In this document: piece after piece, positions 37,070 to 51,300 of the stretch
How the letters are laid out: each line of letters starts with the position of its first letter
How positions within the stretch are numbered: the stretch's first letter is position 1
Origin: Tyto alba
Taxonomy: Eukaryota; Chordata; Aves; Strigiformes; Tytonidae
Length of the DNA stretch: 64,000 bases
Assembly: GCF_018691265.1 (NCBI RefSeq)
Contig: NW_024881282.1
Span: 56,402,227-56,466,226 of the forward strand
Direction: 5' to 3'
Notes under the pieces: model-generated
Database searches by the model: none
Told to the model about the DNA's origin: nothing
The model's input: only the letters and a program-made list of their open reading frames with translations
Made by a program: the position numbers and the translations under genes

Positions 37070-40000
37070 AAAAAACCCACAAAACCCAACCAAAACTCCA
37101 GTTTGATCAAATCCTGCACATTTAATCATATCTCATGCTTTTTCCGTTCTGGGATTCATTTGTGCATACCTTGTAGAGACTGGCTCCTCTCTTGTGTCTT
37201 GCCCTCCTCCCACTGAAATCAGCAGGGTTTCTGGCAGCAGTGGGAGCAGGATTTGACTCACCCTGCCAAACTACTGGATTTCTAATGGAAATTGAAATCT
37301 AACATTTCTTTAAACAAACAGAAACACTTTATATCTAAAATGTTTCATGTACATTTCTCATCGATTCTCCATAATAATTAAAGACATTTGATTACTACTA
37401 GCAGAAACACTGTAACTTGCATCTGTTGTCCACAAAATAAGCATCTGCCTAATGCCTTATAGCTGGTGTAGGGAACTACTTGTAGAGACTCAAATGCTAA
37501 GCAGGTGATTGTTAACCATCCTAAGCAGGCATCTTCTATTAGTGCACTGCCAGCGTAAACGTATTCACTTTGTGTCATTCACCGTGTGAGCTCAAAAGCG
37601 TCTCAAAACATGATCCTGGCTCCCACTGAAAGAACCGATGGCTGAAGGGAGCCCCACTTCGCACCCCAGGGCTGAGTGATGCCCGCGGTATGCTCCAGCC
37701 ATACCTGTCAGTATGCAGTGACCCTCTTGCTCCCAGTAGCTGGTTCATTGCCGACTCCCATTGTAACTGTGGAAGGAGACTGTCTTCAGCTGTGGGGAAG
37801 CTGTCATTGCAGCTTGCTTTTTCTAAGGTTAGGGACGGAGAATTTGGGATCTTGAGATTTCTGTGTGAGCTACTGAATTGCCTCAGTTGCCATTGTCGTG
37901 TCCTACATGGCTTGAAGTCACAGAGTTGAGACCACAGAGCACTTCTCAGGATGTTGACAGTTGGTTTCTAAGGATAACATCCAGAGAGGTTAATTTGGGG
38001 CCTTCCTTGGAATTTGGGCATTGAGATGCAGAGCGTTCATGCTGCAGAAACTAAGCCTACTAAACCTGGACTTCTAGATCTGTACCTCGGCCTAGGCAGT
38101 GAGGTACCCTGCTCTGTTGATACTCCACTGTGATCCAGAAATAAGGCAGAGTAGACTCTGCAGGCTGCCCAAGTCCTTGGAGTAGCCCAGCAGCAAGAAC
38201 AAAACTGGAAGCCTCCTCTCTCTGGGCAGAGTGACCTGCTAGATTGCAGAGCAGGGTTCCCTTACTCGATCTTCCTCATGGCCCCTCAGACCTTCAGTCA
38301 CAGGCTCCCAGCAAGGTCTCTGGTGCAGCATCCTTCCTCCCAAACACCCTCCAGCCCAGCACTGAACACACAAACTGCTGAGCTACCTGCAACCCCCAGG
38401 CTAAGGTCACTCGTGCTTTCCTTTGGCTGGTCTCAAACCCTTGCCTGCGGTGGTGCAGGTCTCCAGTTCTCTGCACTGTCTCTTTACAAGACTGATCCCT
38501 GCCCTTACTCACAGAGGAGTCCATACCCGAGCCTATGAGCCCAGGGGTTAGACAAGCTCTGCAGAGAAAAACCTATGCTTGGTTCCTATCTCCTCGCTGC
38601 TTGTTGCAGGCATCTTCCCAGCTCGGGGTGTAAGTTTGTGGCTCCCCTTTTGCAGGCACCCAACCCTCCCTGGTCACTGCAGCAGGAGCCCAGCATCTCA
38701 CTCCATTCTCTGACTCAGCTTGCTGGGGTCACGTTTTCAGGTGCCTTATAATCTCTCTGGATCTTATCCTAAAAAACCTAACTCAGACCTGAGAATGCTG
38801 TACTGTGTTATCTTCAAGATGCTCCGGGGCTCTCCTGCTTTCTTCCCCCCCCTTTACCTTTCTACTACTGATTTATGAGCAGTGCAGCTCTGTGCATCGG
38901 GGGGTTGTGAGAGAGGAGATCCTGTGACCAACTTTCAAGTATCCAGGTATGAGCTAGAGGTCTGATCTGCTGCACAGGGTCCCAGCAAGGTCACAACTGC
39001 AACATCTCCCACTCCCCGCCATAGTCTGTAGTCTTGTGTTTAAAATACCAACCATTGAGTTTTGGCACCCAGCTTCTTCAACTTGAAGGGTTGTTGGGTG
39101 ACTGATTGCTCCTTGCATCTTCCCAAATCTCCTCCATCGCTATCCCTCTCTCTCTCCTCTTTGCTATTCTGCCTTCTTTTTCCTGGTTTATTTGTATACT
39201 GGAGTTTTACTGGATAAATAGGGAGAAGAATGATCTGGGTGTGTGCATAGAATGAAATTACCCCAGGTACTGGACTATCAAAGCATATCTTAGATACTAA
39301 AAAATAGATACCCAAAATTCTGAGTCTTTAAACAGACTTTGTTTCTGGGTTTCTGAAAAAAAAAAAAAAAAAAAGAGGGAATTTTGCTTAGACTGATTTA
39401 CTGGCATCATATTTATAGGTATTTATGGAAAGGAATCATGTGTTTATTGATGTCTGTGGTAATGAACGTGAAATAACGTGCTTTTTGTTTTCTCATCAGG
39501 TTTATACATTCTTAACAGAATGCAATAGACCCTGCTGTAACTGTCAACATCAGTGATGGATGACAATATTTGTATGAGGTTATCTGTAAAATGTACTGCT
39601 GTTATTCAGTTCATTTGGACTAGTGAACTTGTAGCCAACAATGTACGAGTCCCACATTTTAGCTAGGATTTTAAGAGCACAGTGAAATGCTGTAGGAGTT
39701 TCTCTGTTGTTAAAATAATAGAATCCAGAGTACCGTATCTACTTAGTAGGTGGTAGCATGCTTTCTTTTCATAGAGAGTTTATCACTATTGTGAGCACTG
39801 CAAATGTCAGACTGGATGCAAAATTGCTCCTAATAACTACAACAAAAGACTTTGAAATTCTTGTTTGCATACAGCAACAATTGATTGGTGAGGGACAAGG
39901 AAGGACTAATTAGAAGCAGGGGCTCCTAATAAGATCGTAGGAGTTAATCCTACAGTTAAAAGACAGCCTTCCTGCCTCTCCTAGTCCACAGCACATTGCA

Positions 40001-40948
40001 AAGAAAATAGTCATGAGCTTAAAGCACCCTTATGGTTGCAGAATACAGCTGCCCTTCTCTGTCCGATGGCAAACACACCTAGTAAGTGAAACGCACTAAA
40101 TTGTTATTTGGGAACGGTATCTCAGGAGCAGTGACCTCTCAGGGTGATGCTTGCTCTTGGTCAGAGGGCCAATGCCAAATCCGTGGCCGGCACAGACCCT
40201 CTGTTGTTCTGACACGGACTGCGTGGTGCCCGGCCCGTGCCCAGGCCCAGGACAGGATGGTGGGTCTCATCCTGCGAGGTCAGGGATGGGGATGCCCGTC
40301 CGCTCCTGAGGGCTGCAGCCCTGAGCCACACACCAGCCCATAGCTTGTGCTCCACTTGCAATAGGTCACACATGCAAACACAGGTTTGGTGATACAGGGG
40401 CTATGTCTGTACATCTGCCTTACAATGCATAAGCACCACAGCTCTCTGATATTATTAAAAGTAACAATGAATGGTATGTCTAGCTTATCTTTAAACAAGT
40501 AAGTTTCTTTGCTTGAACCTTACATTAAGGCTAAAGAGCATCTGGGTCAGAACAAAACTCTTTCCATATGGTGGTGTCCCACCTCCAGTCCTACTGTCCC
40601 CCGTTCCGTGCCTGTAGGAGAAAGGCACAGCAGAATGTACTCGGCTCCATCAGCAGCTCCACGAGATGGCTTTATCGCCTGGCGCCAGGGTGCTTTCTTA
40701 AACAATTCCCCAGAGCCCTTGGAGTCAGGAAGATCCTTAGTTCCTGTAACTTACACAAAGAATGTTTTATTTGTATCTAATGTAAGGATTTCTGTAACAA
40801 ACTGTGAAAAAAGAAAAAAAAAAAAAAAGAACTAATTAATAAAAATTATAGGGCTGGAAAGGTCTAGAATTCACAAATTGTACACATGCCTATGTTTCTG
40901 AAGACCAATCTATGCAGTTGTGTTGTATTGTAGGAAATTTCATTTTTA

Positions 40949-40971
40949 TGTACATATATATATTGTAAATA
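40949..40971 (+). promoter_or_regulatory. Paired Pumilio-type response elements in the distal 3' UTR
   Basis: TGTACATA (40949-40956) and TGTAAATA (40964-40971) both fit the UGUANAUA consensus and lie 15 bases apart. The second overlaps the AATAAA at 40968-40973. A third TGTAAATA occurs at 42348-42355. Binding is inferred. Confidence 0.5.
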
Positions 40972-40973
40972 AA
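40968..40973 (+). terminator. Candidate proximal polyadenylation signal of SLC38A1
   Basis: AATAAA followed within 25 bases by a T-rich stretch (TGTATATTTTTGCAGTTGTTT), the arrangement of a working cleavage site. Use is inferred. Confidence 0.4.
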
Positions 40974-42317
40974 TAGGATGCTGTATATTTTTGCAGTTGT
41001 TTATCCCCTAAGATATAGAAGTGTTGAGATAGGCTCTGAATATTAAGAATAATTTTAATAGAAATACAAATACTTTAGCTTCTGACTTAGCAAAATGTAT
41101 ATCCTTTCCTTTCTCTCAAAAGTTCACAAGTTAAATCCTAAACTTGAAATTATAATTACATTGCTAATGTAACAAGAAAAAGCGAAATAAAAGGTCCAAT
41201 GAAATTGCTAGGATTAATTCCAGTGCATGACTCCCTGTTTTCTCATCAGCAAGTTAGCCAGTCTTTCTGCTGGGTAAAATATCTCCCTTGTAAAAGGCCC
41301 CTTTGGTACGCAGGTACCTCTCACCTCCTCAGCTGAGATCAGGTGGTAGTAAAGTACTGGAAAGGCTTTATGCCGAACCAGAGCAAACTGCAGCCAGCAG
41401 TTTGACCCAGCGTTATGCCATGTTGTATCCATGCGTGTATTTACCCAACTAGTACAAACAGAAGTCAGGGCAGGACTTTTGCATTCCCATTTTCAGCCAC
41501 CAGAAATGCCTGCAGTTCAGAAAAAAAGCACTACAAGCCAGGGGTGGGCAGCTACCAGAGCAATTTGTGCCATTTCTAGCCTGTTCCCTTCCTGCAGTCC
41601 TGCGGCTGCTCCTCCGCCGCAGACCCAGGCACGTTGCTATCATACGACCAAAACACCAGCACCTGAGGCTGACGAGAGCATCCCCAGCCAGGGATGGCTT
41701 GCACATCCCACCCTGCCAACGGGCAGAGGCCAGTAGTTTGGTCGTGGGATGGCTGCGTGTCCAGGGCTGCGGATGATGGGAGGGGAGGGCTGTGTACGTC
41801 CTGAGAGTGCCTCCGTCAAGGGCCTTGCGTAGACTTTCTCACTGGTAAAGCACGGGAAAAAAGTTTTTTCAGGACTGCTGAAAAACTGAGGTTGAGAAAT
41901 GCATCTTAAAATAATTGGGGTTTTTTTCCCATGTTTACTTTATGGTCTTGGATGAAAATGAAACTTGAAATTATGTTTGCTTTCACCGTGAGCACAAATT
42001 TGAGGAAAAAAACTATATGCAGTTACTTCTACAGAGCTTTTCAAATTAATACAAGTGTACGTTTTGTTTTCAGTGTTATAGCCAACAAAATATAAACTGT
42101 AAAGGTATTTTTCCACAAGACTTGAACTTTAACTTGTTTATAGAAACCTGTTTTTAGTGTCCTAGGGTATGTTAAGGCTCACCCAGATCCAGTATAAACA
42201 ATACTGTTTGAATGATGTATGCTTGATATGAGCTCGTCTCTAATAGGTTGTTGAAGTGAGTCATCGGTAATATTTTGCTCCTGCTAACATCACCATACTT
42301 TGTGCTGCTCATATCCA

Positions 42318-42357
42318 AATAAACGATGCAGATTTTCAGTTTCTGTGTGTAAATAAA
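42318..42357 (+). terminator. Candidate distal polyadenylation signals of SLC38A1
   Basis: Two AATAAA hexamers (42318-42323 and 42352-42357) flank a TGTG-rich stretch. A TTGTATTAAG/TCTCTCTGTT region follows. They are the last clustered signals before the featureless intergenic region, hence the probable gene end. Confidence 0.5.
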
Positions 42358-42375
42358 TGAAAAAAAAAATTGTAT

Positions 42376-45300
42376 TAAGTTCTATAATCTCTCTGTTACC
42401 TCTATAGTTTTTAAACATTAAAATTGTGATCTAAACTAATGTTGGGGCCATACTCATTCTTTCAAAGGGGTGACTATATATCATTATAATGCCTTAAATA
42501 GCATGTGCTCCCTGCTCTTATACAAGTATTTTCACTGAACTCAGGGCATCCAGCTCTTGCAAAGCTAACTCTACTAGACTTGGTGCAGTATATAGAGCAA
42601 AACATCAATAGATGGCTATGTAGCATTAACATAAAGTTTCCGATAAAGTTTAAGAGGGACCTGAAGCTAGGACATATGTTCACCACAGACTGGGGTTGCT
42701 GAAGATGGCAGCATTTCTCATGCCTCTGGCTTGACGTGGTCTTCTTGTATCCCCAATGTCAGCCAGATCTCTGAGTTCATCTGACCAGTCCCTACTTGGG
42801 GTTGACAAAGGAAAAGAAAATTACTGTTTCCTAGGTCAAGGGATGCAGCTCTGAAGGAAGAGATTCCCCAATATGGTTCAAGCAGGGTCTTAGTTTGACT
42901 TAAGTTCATGTGAAATTGCAGTTAGTCTTCAAGCTGAAGCTCAAATTCAGGCCACTGTTAAAGCATCTCATTTCCCACTACACCAAGAGGTAAGCACTCA
43001 AGCCAACTTTAAGTGAAGCATGGAGAAAGTGGAGATGATAAGTGAGGGACAAGTGCTAAGTCCATTTCCAAGCGTTTCTAATCACAAACCCATGATAAAC
43101 TGAACATGGGCTTTGCTTCTTACACCCTGTTCTCAGACCCATGCAGGACAGCAGAACCATTTGCTTTACAGTCAGTTGTGCTAGCAATCTCTGGCTGAAA
43201 TACTGACTTCTCAACACAGATTCCAGTGCAGTTAGACATAAGCTTTCAGGCAGCCTGACATATGTGTTCTGTAAACATCAAGTGCCATTCATTTCTCTTT
43301 CAACTTACAGAAAATGGAGACTCAAAGCTGTTGGTGTTACACTGCTAAATGCCACGGTGCTGGCAAAGGACAGCGCTGCTGGCTTAGTGTGCCTCAGCCT
43401 TGCCATGGCTCACTGCTTGAAAAACATGAGGTTATTGGGATTCTTGGAAAAAGGTGTAGTTCGGCCAAGGCTTAGACAATAGGGCTAGGGAAGTAAACTG
43501 TGACGGGCTGAAGTGGCACGAGCCAGCCCTGTCTGGGAGCCAATCTGCAGAGCAAAGCCACCTTGTGAGGCTGATGGTGGTGCCTGGCTGACAGCCACCC
43601 TCTTTTGAGATCCCTGTGCTATGGGCCCACGGAGGCTGCTGCCCTGGAAAAAATGGAGGGAAGCATATCATCACAGGAGTCAGAACATACCACAGGAACA
43701 AGAACCACAATCCCTCCTTGGAAAATGCCACCTGGCTTAGTCTCAGGTCCTTTTCCTGGAGGTAACCAGATCCTCCTCCCCCTGCCTGCTATGTCACCTT
43801 GGGAAAGTGTTTGCCCAGTGGTCAGCAAAACTTAAGCACTGTCCTCTTGCCAGTTATGAAAAGGTGGTGAAGATAATGAAAAATTCACCTGGTTTTTGGT
43901 GGCAATTATTACTTCAGACTACACCCTTTGAATTTACCAGGCACTAACCATGCCCATGACATGGTCCCATGAGCTCTTCCTTCCTGAATACCTTTTGAGA
44001 TCTGTGGTCAGGTAAATTCCCCAAAATTATTCTTTCCAAACCCCATTGTTTTCCCAACAGTGCTCACTTCCCATAAGCTTACCAACAGCTAGATGACCCC
44101 CACTGCTGCCTGCTACAGACCTGCCCCGCAGCCCAGGCAAAGCTGCCGGCTCCCCTCAGCTTGCTTAGGAGGGGTTCGCTCAACCATTCCCCTTGCACAG
44201 CACTGGATGGCAACAACACTTGCGCGGAGGTGTTCGGCAGTGATGAGCAAGGTTCAAACCAAGTATCAGAGGCAGGAGCATCGGCGGGTGCCCTTTCCCC
44301 TCTCCAGGCTCGTGCCATGAGCTCGTGCTGGCGAGCAGCCGAGGAGGATAAGAGGAGAGGGCCTGTTGGCCAGATGCCTCTCCAGCCACTGGGACCAGCC
44401 CACCGGAGCTCCTGGATGTGCAGTCTGCTGCAGAGATGCGGCGAGCGCGGGGCTGGGCAGCACCACCACAGGGAGCCAAGAGCGACGAGGATAAAAGAGC
44501 AGTTGTTCTACCCCTGGTAATTATAAGGCAGCGTAGCAGAGTTAGGCGCCAAGGTATTGGAAAGTGTTATGATAACAAAGAAACTCGTGAAGAGGGTGGA
44601 GAAATTTTTATGACGTGAGATCAGATTAATGACCTGTACAACGGCTGCAGTAAAAACAGCAGCATACAGATGCTACAACATTTGTAGAACACATTTATTC
44701 AAATCATAACCAAAGCCTGTAATTTACTAGGATGTTAGGAAAAAAAAAAAAAGAAAAAAAAGGAAAATTATATGTTCACTGACAAAGACAGTTCTTGCAA
44801 ACTGTGATGTCTCCTCGGGCTTCGTGCAGGCAACACTTCCCACTAGTATTGCTTCCATGAAAGCTGGATCTCCTATTAATTTTCAGATACCATTTGTAGA
44901 TAATCAGAGAAGTACCAGATGCTGGAGAAACAACTTCCTTGACATAACAAGGAATTATATATCTCTTTCAATTAGATTATCATAAAATGAAAGGAAAACA
45001 GGCATCAGTCTGCCATTCTCACATCCAGTGGCATTTAAACAATGAGCGCAGTCTCTGTTACTACTTCTGGCAGGCCTCCAGCAGCACTTTGAAAAGGCAC
45101 CATGGCCTCCCTGTAAATTGATAAACAATCTTGTTGAGCAACAGGCACAGGAACATTCAAGCCTTTGTTAAATTTTGACTCAAGTAGAGCACTAACTGGC
45201 ATCTTTCCAGGCAGAACAAACAGGGTCAACTTCTCTGCTTTACAGAGGCAGATTATTTTAACCAGAATCCCGTCCCCACAGTTAATGGAATAAACCCCAG

Positions 45301-48300
45301 GAATGCAGAAATTGTTTGTTTTCTTAAAGAGTTCTGGTAGTGAAGCGGTCAAACTCGGTTGATGAAAAAGCCTGAATAACTGAGTCCTACGTGTGCTCAT
45401 GGCTTCAACACGCATTCAGTATCACTACAAAAGCAGACGTGTCATCTTCACCTGCAATGCTGATTTCCTAGAGTAAGATGTGATAACTGGCTGTACCATT
45501 CAAGACCAACCTAATCCAGGGAAAGGATGATATTCTCACCTCTGGTCTGTGCCGAGGAATAAAGAATGGCCTGAAATCTTTTGTACAGGGCTGCCAGTGC
45601 CCACCAAGATGCAGAGTACTCTCTAGGGAGTGTGCTCAGACATGTGCGTGCCACCTAACTATCTTCCTTTGCCCAGTGCTCCAGCATGTCCTCACCTGCT
45701 CCAGATTACACCAAGGCAAGCTCAGCTCTTGGTGGGACTCCTGCTCTGGTCAGCTGCAAGGAGGAACTTGCCCAGAGCATGAGCCCACCAAACAGAAGAT
45801 GCAGCCCATGCAGTCTGCAAACACCATGCAGCCAGCTAAAGCACTGAGCAAGTGGGGTGGCACTACAACACTCCAGGCAAACACATCACCCACACCTTGA
45901 CTTCTCTGGGGACAATCTCACTATCCTAAAAGAGCGGATGATTAGAGATCAGTTAATTCAAGTAAGAACATGTCTATATTTACATTACAAACCTCTATCA
46001 AGCACAAGAGAAAACTAGTCCTGTTTACTGCAGCAATAATCCATACTTCCTCTGAGGATATCCAAAAACCACTCCGAGGGCTCAACACAGTTGTCTAAAA
46101 TTGGAAACCTTTTTTTTATTTTGGTATTTACAAACAGTCCAGATGCCAGTAAACAAAATAGGCCAAAACTAATAGCTAGAAAACACTTCTTGCAACATGC
46201 TCTTTACCTACCCACCTACCTCTGAGGAAACACCGTGGTTAGCACAGTTGAGCAATGAACACAACACCCACAAAGAGCAGGATTCATGGAAGCCAGCCCT
46301 GAGAGGTGTACTTTTCACAAGGGGACAGGCTGGACGAGGGCATTTACCCACAGGAAGACCATGCAGTGTTTCCAACTCTACTACTTTATAGATGCTGTCT
46401 CAGTGGACCTCCATAAGTGCTCCACCAAAGGCAGTATTGTCCCAGTACACAGCTGCTAACACCTCTGCTACCTTGCTGGGTAAGTACTAACTCTGGGATG
46501 TCCTATGGTTCAAAGGTGCAAAAGAGATTTCATATGTCCTTGTCATGGATCTCCCCAGCAAAATGTAAATCCAAGGGACCTTTGAGGAAGATCTGGATGA
46601 GCCAAAGGCAGAAAACCCACAGTCTAGTTACAATAGACCAGATTAGCTATATAGCACTCATATACAAATGCTGTACATTTTCAAATAAATAAAAGATAAT
46701 CAATGTATCACAAAGATGCCATTTAGAGTGCCAAGTTTTATGAGCAAAGAAATTTATCCACAAAGATCTTTGGTTGGTACAGATCTTATTTCACAAAGGT
46801 CACTAGCAGCCGCCACTAAGTGGTAGGAACACTGCTGAAAGGGAGCAGACTAATTTACTAATTAGATACGCAGAGCTATTCCCAGGAAATACTTCCACAG
46901 ACTTTCTAAGGTTCACAGCCTTCTGTGAAATGGTTGAGGCCCACTATGGTCAATGGAATTAGCCTTAGATTTATATAATCTGATAAAATGTCATAGATGT
47001 TCACAATCTGAAGAACTGCCCTAATGGGTCTTTACTAAGATATTAAGTTATACATTAATTGCTTTGGGGGGATGGAGGGGGCAAGGGAAATGCTAGGCAT
47101 GCTTCAAGCCTTTATATCTTTTATTGCTGATACAGAATTTATATTTTATTGGTTCCCAACCTTGGTAAGAAATGAACGATTATTTAAACTAACTCTGTAA
47201 AAGATGTGGAGAAACAACAAAAACCGAGGAAAATAAACAGCAAAGGATACCAGTGTTGCACTGCCAAGGAAAACATTTTAAGGAATGAAAACTACCACAA
47301 TGGAGCTGTAGGAGCTTCAGGTCTTTTACAGCAACATTATTGCAAATCTCAACTGAGAATAAAAAAAATTAAAGCCAAGTGCAAATGCAGGTGTAAAGCT
47401 CAGTGAAACCCCAACTAATGCATGAGGCCCAAGATGTGAGGAGGTCAACATGGCTAGTGATGGCTATTGAGAATTTCCCAGCTGGGTGCCAGCGTCCTTT
47501 CTGTTCTTGTGACAACATTACTTTGCATATGCACTCATAGTTCGAAGTGTGTCTTTAGCTATTGCTGCTCTTTTTCCTCATCTCCACAGTCAGTTGAGCA
47601 AAAATATCATTAGCTCTATGATTTCTCCTTGTGGACTACACATGCAGGCTAATTCCCGACACAAATTTATCATTCTTATCCAAGTCAAGAGGTAAATCAG
47701 AACAGAGACGAGCAGTTTAGCACTAAACCAATAGGCTTTGCAGCAGTACTGCATGCTACAGAAAATATATCTGCTCTCAACTCTGGTGAAACTGAGTCAC
47801 AAAAAGTATTTCCTCCTGCACTGTTGTTTTATATCTGAACATACAGAAGCTGAAATGTTACTCCAGCACACAAGCTTCTGATGACCTGTGGGACAAATCC
47901 ATCTCACCCAGCAAGGAAACGAAGGGCAACCACAAACCTCACTGGGACTCACAGCATTTTTCACAGGGTTAGGTCTGAAGTAAGACGGATACCTCGTGTT
48001 TTGCTTCAACATCTGAAAAAAATAGTCATACCACAATGCTAATATGTGCGTGTCATTTAGCAGCCCAGCTCACATTGCTTGTCATGGCCTTAACCTATCC
48101 GCAAGACACTGGGTGCCTGCTGCTTCTTCTGTTTCAAGTCAGCAGATCGTGCTTTTAGAAGGACTGTCTTCCATCTTGCATGCTTTACAGCCAAAGGAGT
48201 TTGGTAGACCCCATAAAGAGCTGCTCCAGCAAGATGCATGTCACCCAGGATGCCTAGAAGGGGAGTAATAGGAAAAGGTTGCACATACAACCTTAACACG

Positions 48301-51300
48301 GATTGAGGTAAGGTAAGACTGACAGAGGGTCAGAAAGCTTTGTGTGAAAATATAGGTTCCTTGATGAGCCATGCTTTCATTTTTAGTAATGTGCTACTCT
48401 CTCATCTCAGCATTTTATACTGCTGCTCCTCAGGAGAGAGTCTCAAACTGCCCCCAGTGCACAGCCAGTCAAGATGGTGAAGTCTCTGGTCAACGTATTC
48501 TGCAGAGAAGCACAAAACAAGCTGCAAAGGAAGAAAGTGCCCACAAGAGACCCAACAGAGCTGGCCAGGCAAGGAGATGCTGGCCAGATGACCTGTTTCC
48601 CTGCCGTTCTGCAGCTGAGGGCCTTGAGGAGGACAGGGGAGGAGAATAAGGCAGCTTGGTTTATTTATAAATCCCTTTTTAACACTTCTGTCCTTTTCTG
48701 TCTGATTCAGCCTCTGCCCTCTGGTTGAAATTTCAGTGTCAAAACATAAGCAATTTGAATACATTTTAATAATATTATTAATAATACCATTCATTATATT
48801 GTTACGTTATTAGAATAATTATAATAATTCAGGAAATGTGCTTTGTTTTTATCCTTAAAATATGCATTCCCTCTGCCTTTTTATTGAAAACTATCTTTTT
48901 CTTTTTATAAAGATCCTAAGAATTTTCAGGTGCCTCCCCTCTCCCCCTTGCCCAGGCAGTGTAGCAATGGATGGATTTTTGCAGGGGCAGATCAGACCTG
49001 AGGCTCCGGGGCTGCCCAGGGACCCTCACTCTCTGCCTGCCTGCTCTTTGGGGCCGGGCATGAAGGACAGAGCCGGCTTCGTGGCCTCAAGTCAAGTTCC
49101 CAAACCATGTGAGAGCAAAAGTAACTCACCGCATGTACCAGACAGGCTCGCTGAACCATTCCCAAACTCACGGGGTTGGTGCTAGGACTGGATGTCCTGC
49201 CTGTCATCCACCCCATTCTTTTCTTGTCATAATAAACCCACAATTTTTCAGTCATTGCCTTTGTGCTTTCGAGGGACCGCCAGCAGTCTGCCTGCTGTAG
49301 AGCTGAACAGAGCAAAGCACAGGGACAATGTGCTCACACCCATCACCACCCACACTGCCTTTTTGCTGGTACCGAGCTACCTTCTCCCTGTGGAGCCAGC
49401 GACCCATTTAAGGGGTTGTGCTGCTGCGCTGTAACCCAAGTGGCATCAATGGTGATTCCATTTGGCACCTATACTTATGGCATCCTGATATTACAATGAC
49501 AATAATAAAAAACGTATCTCTGCAGCTTTCACAGCTCCTTTGTAATAACTAACACGAACATTATTCTAACATCATCGAAGCAAAGCTGTAATAAGTTTTG
49601 GTCCTGTATGGAAAATCTTTGAATAAATGAGAAGTTCTACAACAGTTTTCTTGCTGTTTTACAGAATAAACCTTGTCGGAAGCATTTTCACTTTAACCCA
49701 GTTGATGGGTGATACTCAGTGTGTTTCATAAACCCAACAAAACTCAAAGCAATTGAAAACAAATTAAGGGGTGTTGACTGGGTAGTCATATGTAAGAGAA
49801 GCCACAGAGGGTTATTAGTCCCAAGCATGTAGAAGTTAGCCAATATAGCTTTCCTGGTATATTGCTGCAGCAAATGACAACACAAAATTGATACTAGGCA
49901 GAAGAAGACCAGCAGAAGATCTGCACACACCATGAAGGAGTTGGCTCTCTACAGTGGTCTTAGCTGTGCCTCCTGCAGTTTCTTATAACATCACTCGCAC
50001 ATGGAAGCAGATGGTACGCTACGTATCAATTTACTATGCCTCTCTTTCACAGATTTTTTTTCAGCTCTGTCTGTGCATTTTTAATCAAAAGAGGACCATA
50101 TGGTCCCTGTGAGGTAGTTTATAAATAATTGTGTATTTACAGTAGCAATCGAAACAGAGTCACATGCTTACCTTCAGGAAGGCAGCTGAAAGTTGTTGGG
50201 TACTATAGGGTTTGGAATGATTTCCTCAGTACAGCATAGAGATATGCAATGAATAATTAAACAGAAATTGATTTCACATGGCCTTCCCAATTGCATTTGT
50301 TCTGCTACTGCTGCAAAACACAAGATTTCTAATCAGAGCTGGTCAAAGAGAAACGAGACCACTCGTGCTCCAACGGCATCACCTCCATCCATCATTTCCA
50401 GGCTGGAGCAATGCTCCTGTGTCGCCGCTCTGCCAGGGGCTGGATTAAGCTCTCGGTGAAGGATGGCCTAGGAAAGATGGTGCTGTCTCACTAGGAGACC
50501 CTCCTTTACTTCATCCTTGAAGTCTGGAGGGGCTGGTTGGAACACGGAGCTCAGCCCTTCCCCCAGGAGAGCAGTTTTCCAGGTGCAGATTGCTGGAGGA
50601 CATCAGATACCTAGCTAGCACCACTTCCCCAAACACTCTGAGGAATAAAGGCTCCTGCAAGTGACTGATGCGCTACTGCCTCCTTCTGCCTGCTCTTCCC
50701 ATTCCTCCCCGTGTGCCTGTTGACCATACCTTATTTCAGTATCAGCAAAGAGCAAATATATCTTAAGAAAAAAACAACTGCCTGAAGAAACAAGACCAAA
50801 CTTACTCATGTAAAACCCCAACCTTTTTCAAGGTGGCTGGAACTGAATTAGAAGCCACCCCTGCGCCTCCCTGAATATTTTCAGCACTGCCCTTGTTTTG
50901 CCACATGAAGAATGAAAGACAAGACTGCACCTCCCTGGTACCAAGGGAGAGTGTGCAAGGTCAGATGTCCCAGATGCTCGGTCTCCCCACAGAGGATAAA
51001 TTGCCAGAAGAGTTCAGCTCCTTCTTAGGTCAATAAATAAGAGCATATTTTTAAGAAGTGCCTCACATTGCTATTACTGGCCAGGATATGTCAGTGAGAG
51101 CGCTCTTCCAGAGAGTTCAATACCTCTTTGTAAACCATTACTACTCATTTGAGGGCTTAACTGGGGACACTGGAATAAAAACAGCCCCTGACTCCCTAAT
51201 CCCACACCTTCAGCATGAGAGCCTGGCTCCTCTGGTCACAGACAACCCTGTAGTCCCAATTCCTACCTCATTCCCTACCCCTCTGGCACAACAGGTTTTG

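Larger units (their letters stand above)
36097..42375 (+). other. SLC38A1: SLC38A1 3' UTR (probable, long)
   Basis: No splice-linked coding sequence follows the stop codon. Human SLC38A1 is known for a 3' UTR of several kilobases, and this region carries several AATAAA signals: 40838-40843, 40968-40973, 41186-41191, 42318-42323 and 42352-42357. The last pair is the most likely distal end, giving a UTR of about 6.3 kb. Internal features include 21 C at 36534-36554, a GT run at 36814-36828, 29 A at 37038-37066, 19 A at 39356-39374 and UGUANAUA-type Pumilio sites in the last 1.5 kb. The end point is inferred. Confidence 0.65.
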
